Position numbers and translations under genes: made by a program. 5,431 bases of DNA, from assembly GCA_021811505.1 (NCBI GenBank), contig JAJZOM010000213.1, forward strand, positions 1-5,431, read 5' to 3'. This document shows, piece after piece, positions 1 to 5,431 of this stretch. The DNA comes from Thermoplasmata archaeon. GTDB taxonomy: Archaea; Thermoplasmatota; Thermoplasmata; Thermoplasmatales; Thermoplasmataceae. The number at the start of each line of letters is the position of its first letter. The first letter of the stretch is position 1. The notes under the pieces were generated by a model. It saw only the letters and a program-made list of their open reading frames with translations. It ran no database searches and had not been told where the DNA came from.

Positions 1-197
1 AGAATATATCCATAGTTGGTTCGGTCGACGGGGCTAAAATGCATTACGAGCAGGCTATTTCTCAGTTAATGAAGTGGCATCACTCAAACGGAAACAGCAT
101 CGAATCATTGATAACCAATATAAAAACGCCAGAGAACGATAATTTATTCGAACGAAGGGATGTTAATAATATCAAGACCGTGATATCATGGCAGTGA
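1..197 (+). CDS. gdh: Glucose/galactose 1-dehydrogenase, C-terminal fragment (5' end outside window)
   Basis: An open frame runs in from the left edge (first full codon at base 3) and gives 64 residues before TGA at 195-197. The fragment reads NISIVGSVDGAKMHYEQAIS near its start and ends IKTVISWQ. It resembles, from memory, the C-terminus of archaeal medium-chain (zinc-type) glucose dehydrogenases: a VNGQKPHFQQA-like segment, a Trp soon after, an LIT motif, and a final IKxxIxW/F strand. In Thermoplasma, Picrophilus, Sulfolobus and Haloferax these enzymes oxidise glucose or galactose to the aldonolactone with NADP+ or NAD+, the first step of the non-phosphorylating or semi-phosphorylating Entner-Doudoroff pathway. 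The catalytic zinc site and the Rossmann fold lie in the missing part, so cofactor preference cannot be read. folD begins 4 bases after the stop, so the two are probably cotranscribed. Another sugar dehydrogenase of the same family is possible. Confidence 0.82.
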   Translation, partial: NISIVGSVDGAKMHYEQAISQLMKWHHSNGNSIESLITNIKTPENDNLFERRDVNNIKTVISWQ

Positions 198-199
198 TC
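194..199 (+). promoter_or_regulatory. Shine-Dalgarno site of folD, overlapping the gdh stop
   Basis: GTGATC at 194-199 matches the 3' half of the archaeal Shine-Dalgarno consensus GGAGGTGATCC, complementary to the 16S rRNA 3' end. It lies 2 bases before the folD ATG, which is correct spacing when pairing uses the GTGATC part rather than GGAGG. It contains the gdh TGA stop (195-197). A ribosome terminating on gdh would therefore sit on the folD initiation site, which suggests translational coupling. This supports the ATG at 202 as the folD start. Confidence 0.6.
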
Positions 200-201
200 G
201 C

Positions 202-1047
202 ATGGATCTTGATTTCAAGTCAATTTCTGCTGAGATAACTTCCGAACTGACTGCCGGATTTTCAGATCTTTCCCGCTCTTTGAACAGAGCACCGGTACTG
301 TGTGCGGTGGCTGTTGATCCACCTGCTGACACCCTGACATACATGAGATCCAAGAGACGGATCGCGAAAAATATAGGGGTTGAGTTCAGGGAAGTGGTTC
401 TTGCAAAAGAAGAAGCTTCTAAACTTGAGAATAAAGTTATCGAACTCGCGAATGACAATGGAATTGACGGGATCATCATAGAATCTCCGCTTCCTGCTGG
501 TTTTAAAATCGGGGAGGTTGCTGAACAAATACCACCTGAGAAGGATGTTGATGGCGTGACTTCCAGAAGCCAGGGCCTAATCGCTGTCAACAGGGAACTT
601 ATGCTCCCTGCCACAGCTTACGCCATAACGGTTGCAATCGAGAAGCTTTCCGTTCCAAAGGGTTCTCATGTCGTCGTGATAAACAGGTCTACAATAATTG
701 GAAGGCCGCTGGCAATGATGCTAACGAATCGTGATTACACCGTTACAATATGTAACAGCAAAACACTCAATTTGAGGGCAATAGCCAGATCCGGGAACGT
801 GATTGTCACAGCAGTCGGAAAGGCTGGGTTTCTTAATGCCGATTTTGTGAATTCAGATTCCATAGTTATCGATGCTGCAATCAATTTCGCAAATGGAAAG
901 CTGATGGGGGACACTGACTACGATAATGTGAGAAATGTTGCGAGATACGTGACACCTGTTCCGGGAGGTATTGGACAATTGACGCCTGTCCTGATTTACC
1001 GGAACCTCCTGAAATCATTGCAGAAAACTCATGAAATAAAAGCATAG
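202..1047 (+). CDS. folD: Bifunctional methylene-THF dehydrogenase / methenyl-THF cyclohydrolase FolD (divergent)
   Basis: This cytosolic enzyme oxidises 5,10-methylene-tetrahydrofolate with NAD(P)+ and hydrolyses the product to 10-formyl-tetrahydrofolate, supplying C1 units. Its 281 residues match the usual FolD length (about 280-300). The N-terminal catalytic domain carries the YxxxK motif (Tyr47, Lys51), then IIIESPLPAGF (91-101) and KDVDG (114-118). The NAD(P)-binding domain has VVVINRSTIIGRPLAMML (157-174), TICNSKT (182-188) and VIDAAIN (222-228). The C-terminus has TPVPGGIGQLT (251-261). Several positions depart from the family signatures: QLPLP is ESPLP, PCTP is PATA (136-139), CHSKT is CNSKT, and GGVGPMT is GGIGQLT. 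I recall the Gln-to-Glu change and the VNRS variant in Thermoplasma FolD, so part of this is lineage-specific. The fold and the Tyr/Lys pair are intact, so a dehydrogenase is likely; full cyclohydrolase activity is less certain. It is probably cotranscribed with gdh. Confidence 0.93.
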   Translation: MDLDFKSISAEITSELTAGFSDLSRSLNRAPVLCAVAVDPPADTLTYMRSKRRIAKNIGVEFREVVLAKEEASKLENKVIELANDNGIDGIIIESPLPAGFKIGEVAEQIPPEKDVDGVTSRSQGLIAVNRELMLPATAYAITVAIEKLSVPKGSHVVVINRSTIIGRPLAMMLTNRDYTVTICNSKTLNLRAIARSGNVIVTAVGKAGFLNADFVNSDSIVIDAAINFANGKLMGDTDYDNVRNVARYVTPVPGGIGQLTPVLIYRNLLKSLQKTHEIKA

Positions 1048-1106
1048 ATCGGTTGGATTCATGAACCCGGATTTCCTGCAGTTTAACAATACAATCAAAT
1101 AAAAAG

Positions 1107-1116
1107 AATTATTTAA
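1107..1116 (+). promoter_or_regulatory. Candidate archaeal promoter (BRE/TATA box) for nadE
   Basis: The A/T-rich AATTATTTAA at 1107-1116 is preceded by the purine-rich AAAAAG (1101-1106), which resembles a TFB-recognition element beside a TATA box. It is centred about 25 bases before the nadE ATG at 1137, the distance expected if transcription starts at or just before the start codon. No Shine-Dalgarno-like sequence lies between this box and the ATG, which fits a leaderless mRNA, common in Thermoplasmatales. The call rests on position and composition only; no transcript start is visible in sequence. Confidence 0.5.
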
Positions 1117-1128
1117 CGCATTGCGTTA
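1114..1128 (+). promoter_or_regulatory. Perfect 15-base palindrome in the nadE promoter (candidate operator)
   Basis: TAACGCATTGCGTTA consists of two perfect 7-base inverted arms, TAACGCA and TGCGTTA, around one central T. It overlaps the last bases of the candidate TATA box and ends 8 bases before the nadE ATG, so it fills the space between TATA box and expected transcript start. A dimeric repressor bound here would block TBP/TFB or RNA polymerase. As RNA it would form only a loopless or strained hairpin, and it has no T-tract after it, so a terminator is unlikely. The regulator is unknown; a signal linked to NAD supply or to ion/pH stress would suit the downstream genes, but that is inference. 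Confidence 0.45.
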
Positions 1129-1136
1129 TACAATCC

Positions 1137-1874
1137 ATGCCTCCTTTTTCTCCTGCTTCCTCCACAAATGAAATACTAAAATTTCTTCGTAAAAGCACCG
1201 CCGGGAAGAACATGGTTGTGGGCATTAGTGGTGGAATTGACAGCAGCGTTGTGCTGATGCTTTGCAGACTTCTGGACAAAGATCGGGTGATTCCTGTGTT
1301 CATGCCTGATTGCAACACGCCAGCTGATGATTACAGGGATATTGCGAAGTTATCCAGCAAAACTGGTTTGGAGGTTACCACGATAAATATTGATCCTGTG
1401 ATAAGGATGCTGTCAGATGTAGGGAAAATCAACGACAGGAAAATCCTTGGAAATGTCAAATCAAGGACAAGAATGATCATCCTTTATTCCGTATCAAACA
1501 GCAGGAACGGTATGGTTATTGGCACAACCAACAGGACTGAATACCTGACAGGCTACTTTACGAAATTCGGTGATGGGGGTTGCGATCTTGAACCCATATC
1601 CCATCTTTACAAGAACGAGATCAGGAAGCTGGCAGCCTATCTTGGCGTGCCACAGGAAATTATTCAGAAAAAACCCTCTGCAGGACTGTGGGAAGGACAA
1701 ACCGATGAGGATGAACTGGGAATCTCGTATGATGAACTTGATAGTATTCTTGTAAAATTATTCGATCAGGGCATGCCACCTGAAACCGATCTGGAAAAAC
1801 GGTTTGTGGAACTGTATGAGAGCACCAACCATAAGAGAAATATGCCTCCGTCCATAGAAAGAAGGGATGGCTGA
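1137..1874 (+). CDS. nadE: NH3-dependent NAD+ synthetase
   Basis: NadE makes NAD+ from nicotinic acid adenine dinucleotide, ATP and ammonia in the cytoplasm, the last step of NAD biosynthesis. The 245 residues form a single N-type ATP-pyrophosphatase domain with no N-terminal glutaminase (nitrilase) domain, so free ammonia is the likely nitrogen donor. The PP-loop SGGIDSS is at 31-37. Other family blocks are GNVKSRTRM (105-113), GTTNRTEYLTGYFTKFGDGG (129-148), LYKNEIRKLAAYLGVP (157-172), KKPSAGLWEGQTDEDELG (178-195) and the C-terminal HKRNMPP (232-238). All catalytic and substrate-binding segments are present and the length is typical. The start is the first ATG of the frame; it lacks a Shine-Dalgarno site but follows a promoter-like element at leaderless distance. 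The last 8 bases overlap the antiporter gene, so the two are probably cotranscribed and translationally coupled. Confidence 0.97.
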   Translation: MPPFSPASSTNEILKFLRKSTAGKNMVVGISGGIDSSVVLMLCRLLDKDRVIPVFMPDCNTPADDYRDIAKLSSKTGLEVTTINIDPVIRMLSDVGKINDRKILGNVKSRTRMIILYSVSNSRNGMVIGTTNRTEYLTGYFTKFGDGGCDLEPISHLYKNEIRKLAAYLGVPQEIIQKKPSAGLWEGQTDEDELGISYDELDSILVKLFDQGMPPETDLEKRFVELYESTNHKRNMPPSIERRDG

Positions 1875-3180
1875 ATTGTCGCTTGTTTTGGGCGACTTTC
1901 TGGACCTTGGCATTATTTTGATCATCGCAGCATTTGCGATCCCTATTGCTCGAAAGGCGTCAATGATCGATCTTCCCTTCCTTATACTGTTCGGATTTCT
2001 GATTGGCCCGGTCACCGGAATTGTTTCCCATTCTTTCTCGCTTTATCTCATGAGCGAATTTGGAGGTGTGGGCATTGGCCTGCTTGGCATAGTCATAATT
2101 CTATATTACGAGAGCCATGGCATAAACTTCAGGATAATAAGAAGGGAACTCATGAGAATAGCTTCCCTCGATACGCTGGGAATGGTGATCACGGCCATAG
2201 TTTCCGGCTTGATTTTCTCACTTATAACGGGAGCACCGCTTGTAATAGGTTTCCTGTTCGGAGCAATAATATCCCCAACGGATCCGGCAAGCCTCATCCC
2301 CATGTTCAAGAGGATGGATGTACAGGAGGAGATTTCGGGCATCATAGTGGGAGAGAGCCTTTTTAATGATCCGCTTGGTATCATACTGGTAGCCATAGGG
2401 ATATCCCTTATCGACCCAAGCTCAACGTACATTCCGATGTACGCTGCAATATCAAATTTCTCAGGCGTGTTTGCCGCGGTTCCAATATTTATCCTGATCC
2501 AGATCGCTGTTCCCACGTCTGCCGGAATACTGGCAGGTTTCTCAGTAATTTATCTTAACAAGATATTCAGCTTCGACAATCTTCTTGTGGGATTTCTTAT
2601 TGGCGTGGTTCTTCTTGAATTCACTGTGCTTGAGGCAGTTAACATCACCCCGTTTCCAGCTGCCATAGCGACCGGTGCCATAATTGGGAATTTCTCGGAT
2701 AAGAGCCTGTTCTGGGAAAGGGAGGCTAATTTTCAGCAGAGTCTGTCATTCCTGTCAAGGGCTTTGATATTCATTCTGCTTGGAAGCATTCTCACCCTGA
2801 GTGACATATCTGCCTACTGGGTTGTGGGTATACTCGTGACACTTGCCGTATTATTCTTCTCGCGTCCGCTGGCAGTTTTTGTATCCTTAATTGCTGCCAG
2901 ATTCTCAAGGTCAAGGTTCAGGATAAACAACAGGATGAGCCTGTTCATGGGCCTTACCGGTACGAAAGGATCGGTGTCGGTTGTAATGTCCCTGGTGCCA
3001 TATACCCTGGGAATAGAGGAAAACCTTCCAATCCTAATAAAATGGGGGCAGATGATTTACGTCGCTACAGCTTTTGTGGTCATATTTTCCATCATAATGC
3101 AGACGATTTATGTCCCGTATGCGTCCAGGAAGCTGCTGGGGCTTCCCATCATGGCAAGTGCCGAGACCCAGAAGAAATGA
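1867..3180 (+). CDS. CPA1-family Na+/H+ antiporter (archaeal NhaP-like)
   Basis: A polytopic membrane protein of 437 residues with about 12-13 hydrophobic segments from residue 12 to 417, expected to exchange cytoplasmic Na+ (or K+/Li+) for H+ in pH and salt homeostasis. The core carries the discontinuous-helix motif SPTDPASLIP (136-145) and GESLFNDP (162-169). Glu163, Asn167 and Asp168 keep the E-x3-N-D spacing known for archaeal NhaP transporters, whose ND pair marks the CPA1 type, usually electroneutral 1:1 exchange. Arg333 in FSRPLAVF fits the conserved helix arginine, and GLTGTKGSVSVVMSLVP (362-378) fits the second core repeat. It ends in a short polar tail with no TrkA-N/C regulatory domain. 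The ATG at 1867 lies inside the end of nadE with only a weak purine run (AAGAAGGG) directly before it, so expression probably depends on coupling to nadE. Cation specificity cannot be read from sequence. Confidence 0.92.
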   Translation: MAELSLVLGDFLDLGIILIIAAFAIPIARKASMIDLPFLILFGFLIGPVTGIVSHSFSLYLMSEFGGVGIGLLGIVIILYYESHGINFRIIRRELMRIASLDTLGMVITAIVSGLIFSLITGAPLVIGFLFGAIISPTDPASLIPMFKRMDVQEEISGIIVGESLFNDPLGIILVAIGISLIDPSSTYIPMYAAISNFSGVFAAVPIFILIQIAVPTSAGILAGFSVIYLNKIFSFDNLLVGFLIGVVLLEFTVLEAVNITPFPAAIATGAIIGNFSDKSLFWEREANFQQSLSFLSRALIFILLGSILTLSDISAYWVVGILVTLAVLFFSRPLAVFVSLIAARFSRSRFRINNRMSLFMGLTGTKGSVSVVMSLVPYTLGIEENLPILIKWGQMIYVATAFVVIFSIIMQTIYVPYASRKLLGLPIMASAETQKK

Positions 3181-4737
3181 TCAGAAGATGTCGTCCTCGT
3201 TTATGCCGAGTTCCTTGAGCAGGGAATCACGATCCTTGTAGAACCTGTTTATCATCCTCGTCACATCCCTGTAAGTGTAGAATTTCTTTTCTATCATCCT
3301 GTTCAGCATCAGCTCCCTCAGATCCACTTCCCTCTCAAGATCAGCCTCTGTCTTGCCAATCCTCTCTGCAATCCTGTTCATGGCATAGCTGAATCCTGAG
3401 AATGTGAAATTGTCAGACTGGGAGTTCCATTTGAAGATGTTGTTGACTATGATGTCACTGGTTGACGGATCTAGACCTGTGATCTCCGAAACACTGGTGG
3501 CTCTCCTCACGATCTTGTTATTATATGTAAGCTGGGATTGCATAATGATTACATCGAGCGCGGTTATGAGCGTTCTCGGAATGTTTATTGGTGGAGATTC
3601 CAGTCTGTGGATCAACGTTTTCGGATCCTCTGCGTGGAACGTGCCAAAACCGTACCTTCCGGCAGACATTGCCTGGAAAACCGTGAATGCCTCCTTCCCT
3701 CTCACTTCTCCAATAACGATATAGTTGGGTCTCTGCCTGAGGGACGCAGCCAGGAGATCGAACATGTCTATCTCTCCTCCCCTCTTTCCAGTCTCCCTGT
3801 CAAGCGTACCGAAACCGGGTCTTGTCACAGTCGCGATCCAGTTCTCATGCGGGATATTTATCTCCCTTGTATCCTCGATGCTCACTATCTTCATCTGAGG
3901 CGGGATAAAAAGGAGTATTGCGTTGAGAAGAGTGGTTTTTCCTGAACCTGTTCCTCCCGCCACCATCATGTTGGCGCCGTATTCCGTCAGCACCCAGAGA
4001 TAGGCGAATATTCTTGCGGATACGGATCCGGTCATTATGAGACTCACCGGACTGAGCGGGTTCGCCTTGAACTTCCTGATGGTGAACGCAGGACCGTTAT
4101 TGGTAATATACCTGCCTAGTGAGGCTTGCAGCCTAGAACCATCCGGGAGAGTGGCATCAATGATCGGTATTGATATTGATATGTGCTTACCAGAATCTTG
4201 CACGATCCTCTTAACGTATGTGTTCAGTTCATTCTCGTCTTCGATGAACACGTTGGACGCAATGTACCCATGATTTCTGTGAAAGATAAAGATTGGAACT
4301 TTTGGGCCGTCGCACGATACGTCTTCAATATCCTGGTCGAGCATAAGTCCATTTATCTTACCGAATCCGACCACATCCCTTTCAACGTAGTATTTGAGGA
4401 CAGTCATTTCGTTTGCTGGTCTTTCCACCCCTATGTCCTCGAGGATAGCAGGATATATTTTTTCGAAATCCTTCTTCCTTTCCGATGAGGTAATCTTCTG
4501 ATCCGAGACACGTTCCATGATCTTGTCCTTGATAAGATCTACCTCCTTCTTCATGTCAGGATCCAGGTAAGGTTCTATCAGATGATAGTGGATCTCCTTA
4601 TCTTTCTTGTCGACAAATATCCTTGAATAAACAAGGCCTGGTTCCACCTCATAAAACGAAAGATCATCAGGCTCCGAGACCTCTGATAGCTTGATTTCAA
4701 GTTCCCCGCCCTTTTCAATCTGTCTTCTTCTGAACAT
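3181..4737 (-). CDS. Type II/IV secretion-superfamily ATPase (archaeal pilus/archaellum motor type, GspE/TadA/FlaI-like)
   Basis: A 518-residue cytoplasmic hexameric motor ATPase that would power assembly of a type IV-pilus-like filament through the membrane protein encoded just upstream. The N-terminal half (about 1-225) has the archaeal linker pattern: EDVSCDGPKVPIFIFHRN (138-155), LPDGSRLQASL (197-207) and IRKF (220-223). The motor domain has Walker A GGTGSGKTT (261-269), the Asp box SIEDTREINIPHENW (286-300), Walker B IVIGEVRGKEA (340-350, Glu344) and the His box GRYGFGTFHAED (360-371). The first His of the His box is Arg361; the second, His368, is kept. A charged C-terminal extension (about 420-518) is typical of archaeal members. 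Length matches archaeal FlaI-like ATPases. The ATG overlaps the upstream TAA by one base and follows a Shine-Dalgarno-like site. The membrane gene precedes it, unlike arlI-arlJ, so a non-archaellum pilus is favoured, though ArlI is not excluded. Confidence 0.92.
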   Translation of the reverse strand: MFRRRQIEKGGELEIKLSEVSEPDDLSFYEVEPGLVYSRIFVDKKDKEIHYHLIEPYLDPDMKKEVDLIKDKIMERVSDQKITSSERKKDFEKIYPAILEDIGVERPANEMTVLKYYVERDVVGFGKINGLMLDQDIEDVSCDGPKVPIFIFHRNHGYIASNVFIEDENELNTYVKRIVQDSGKHISISIPIIDATLPDGSRLQASLGRYITNNGPAFTIRKFKANPLSPVSLIMTGSVSARIFAYLWVLTEYGANMMVAGGTGSGKTTLLNAILLFIPPQMKIVSIEDTREINIPHENWIATVTRPGFGTLDRETGKRGGEIDMFDLLAASLRQRPNYIVIGEVRGKEAFTVFQAMSAGRYGFGTFHAEDPKTLIHRLESPPINIPRTLITALDVIIMQSQLTYNNKIVRRATSVSEITGLDPSTSDIIVNNIFKWNSQSDNFTFSGFSYAMNRIAERIGKTEADLEREVDLRELMLNRMIEKKFYTYRDVTRMINRFYKDRDSLLKELGINEDDIF

Positions 4738-5431
4738 TATATCCCACCTATGATTAGAAGTATAACAATGCTGATTGTAAGCATTATACCGGCGAGGAAT
4801 ATTCCGGAACTTATTCTACCATCCCTCAGAACCCCTGAAATAATGCCGGTTCCACCGCCCTGGACAACCAGCCCTATGTTGAAAACGTTCTTTATCGTAG
4901 CAACGCTTGTGGTAGCGCCACCTCCAAGTGAAAAACCGGAACCAATCTTCGGTAAGAAATCAATATCCAGTGTCAGGATCACAAACAGGAAAACACCATA
5001 GGATATCATCATAACCATGGTATAATTCTTCATATCCGCAAATCTCTGGTTCCTGAGCAGCTGCATCTGTGAAGTAAATTCCGACACCATTGTCATAACG
5101 TCTGATATGTTCGATCCGGATTCACTCGCCTTTATGATGATTTTCCCCGCCCTAACAACATTCTCCGATCCTATATCCTTTCCAAAGTCCTTGAGGGCTT
5201 CCTCCACTGATATACCCCATGAGATCATTGAAGCAACTCTCTTGATCTCATCCGATAGAGCTCCGTAATCAGCAGATGATGCCCTGACTATTGCTGCTGA
5301 AATAGGCATACCAAAAGTGGTGTATTCTGCCAGATCGCGCAGGAAATCTGGAACCCTCCTTTCCGCGTCATAAAGTCTCTTCATCTCTAGATTATCGAAG
5401 AAACCGTAAGGAATAAAAATTATAACGATGA
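4737..5431 (-). CDS. TadC/FlaJ-type type II secretion F-domain membrane protein, 5' end outside window
   Basis: This is the polytopic platform protein expected to anchor the partner ATPase and filament base in the cytoplasmic membrane. The frame has an ATG at 5384, but it stays open upstream to the window edge, and those codons (IVIIFIPYGFFDNLE) look like the end of a membrane helix; that ATG also lacks a Shine-Dalgarno site. The gene is therefore treated as 5'-truncated. Numbering from that Met, the T2SSF-domain cytoplasmic part has VPDFLRDLAEY (11-21), ADYGALSDEIKRV (38-50), ISWGISVEEAL (54-64) and ASESGSNISDVM (86-97). Hydrophobic segments follow at about 121-140, 166-187 and 193-215. The C-terminal helix pair resembles FlaJ/TadC. 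Archaeal members are often about 300 residues (one F domain) or 500-600 (two); which applies here cannot be seen. Its TAA shares one base with the ATPase ATG. Confidence 0.87.
   Translation of the reverse strand, partial: IVIIFIPYGFFDNLEMKRLYDAERRVPDFLRDLAEYTTFGMPISAAIVRASSADYGALSDEIKRVASMISWGISVEEALKDFGKDIGSENVVRAGKIIIKASESGSNISDVMTMVSEFTSQMQLLRNQRFADMKNYTMVMMISYGVFLFVILTLDIDFLPKIGSGFSLGGGATTSVATIKNVFNIGLVVQGGGTGIISGVLRDGRISSGIFLAGIMLTISIVILLIIGGI
4742..4749 (-). promoter_or_regulatory. Shine-Dalgarno-like site of the secretion ATPase gene
   Basis: On the minus strand AGGTGGGA occupies 4749 down to 4742, then TATA and the ATG at 4737. It partly matches the archaeal consensus GGAGGTGATCC (GGTG plus GA). 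It is embedded in the last codons of the upstream membrane-protein gene (Ile-Gly-Gly-Ile-stop) and sits next to the TAATG stop-start overlap. This supports the chosen ATG and coupled re-initiation. Confidence 0.55.

Noticed and set aside
186..614. Open frame of 142 codons on the minus strand inside folD
   Set aside because: It lies wholly opposite a clearly conserved gene. Its Ser/Ile-rich, low-complexity translation is typical of an antisense shadow and matches no family I recognise.
1114..1128. Palindrome as an intrinsic terminator of the folD transcript
   Set aside because: The inverted repeat has a one-base centre, cannot form a normal loop, and is not followed by a T-tract.
2106..2516. 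Open frame of 136 codons on the minus strand inside the antiporter gene
   Set aside because: It is the antisense shadow of hydrophobic codons in a well-supported membrane-protein gene, with no start context or recognisable domain.
3281..3291. Pyrimidine run AATTTCTTTTC as a terminator for the antiporter transcript
   Set aside because: It is short, interrupted and inside the ATPase coding sequence. Archaeal termination at T-tracts makes it possible, but nothing else supports it.
3404..4488. Four overlapping plus-strand open frames (78-135 codons) opposite the secretion ATPase
   Set aside because: All are antisense to conserved ATPase motifs (Walker A, Walker B, His box) and none shows a ribosome site or family resemblance.
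5382..5384. ATG as the true start of the TadC/FlaJ-like protein (215 residues)
   Set aside because: The frame stays open to the window edge and encodes a hydrophobic helix end upstream. The ATG has no Shine-Dalgarno site, and the family's first helix would be lost.
1..5431. CRISPR array, insertion sequence, tRNA or rRNA genes
   Set aside because: I saw no regularly spaced repeats, transposase-like frames, terminal inverted repeats or tRNA-like folds on reading both strands. Nearly every base is in a conserved coding gene.

Overview
The window looks like chromosomal DNA from a thermoacidophilic euryarchaeon of the Thermoplasmatales or a close relative. Three things support this. The truncated first gene matches the C-terminus of archaeal glucose/galactose 1-dehydrogenase, an enzyme of the non-phosphorylating Entner-Doudoroff route used by Thermoplasma, Picrophilus and Sulfolobus. 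The secretion ATPase and its membrane partner are of the archaeal FlaI/FlaJ type. Arginine and isoleucine codons favour AGG/AGA and ATA, and spacing is very tight. I cannot name the species. There are six protein genes and no RNA genes, mobile elements or CRISPR arrays. Almost all the sequence is coding; the largest gap is 89 bases.

Left half, plus strand. The window opens in the 3' end of a glucose 1-dehydrogenase gene (1-197). After 4 bases comes folD (202-1047), a C1-folate enzyme with several unusual substitutions in its signature motifs. An 89-base gap then carries a candidate archaeal promoter and a perfect 15-base palindrome. Next is nadE (1137-1874), the ammonia-dependent NAD synthetase, which overlaps by 8 bases a CPA1-type Na+/H+ antiporter gene (1867-3180). 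The likely transcripts are gdh-folD, and nadE-antiporter from its own promoter, probably leaderless. Dehydrogenase, folD and nadE all concern nicotinamide cofactors (NAD(P) use or synthesis). The antiporter serves cytoplasmic pH and Na+ balance.

Right half, minus strand. A two-gene unit runs leftward from beyond the window: a TadC/FlaJ-type polytopic membrane protein (4737 to beyond 5431, 5' end missing) followed with a 1-base overlap by a type II/IV secretion-superfamily ATPase (3181-4737). Together they form the motor and membrane platform of a type IV-pilus-like filament or secretion machine. The membrane gene precedes the ATPase gene, the reverse of the archaellum order arlI-arlJ, so this is more likely a non-archaellum pilus system. 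Pilin genes would lie outside the window. The ATPase stop codon directly abuts the antiporter stop codon on the other strand, with no base between.

No wholly new system is evident. The points most worth a second look are the palindrome overlapping the nadE promoter, the altered FolD motifs, the Arg-for-His change in the ATPase His box, and the reversed order of the filament genes.
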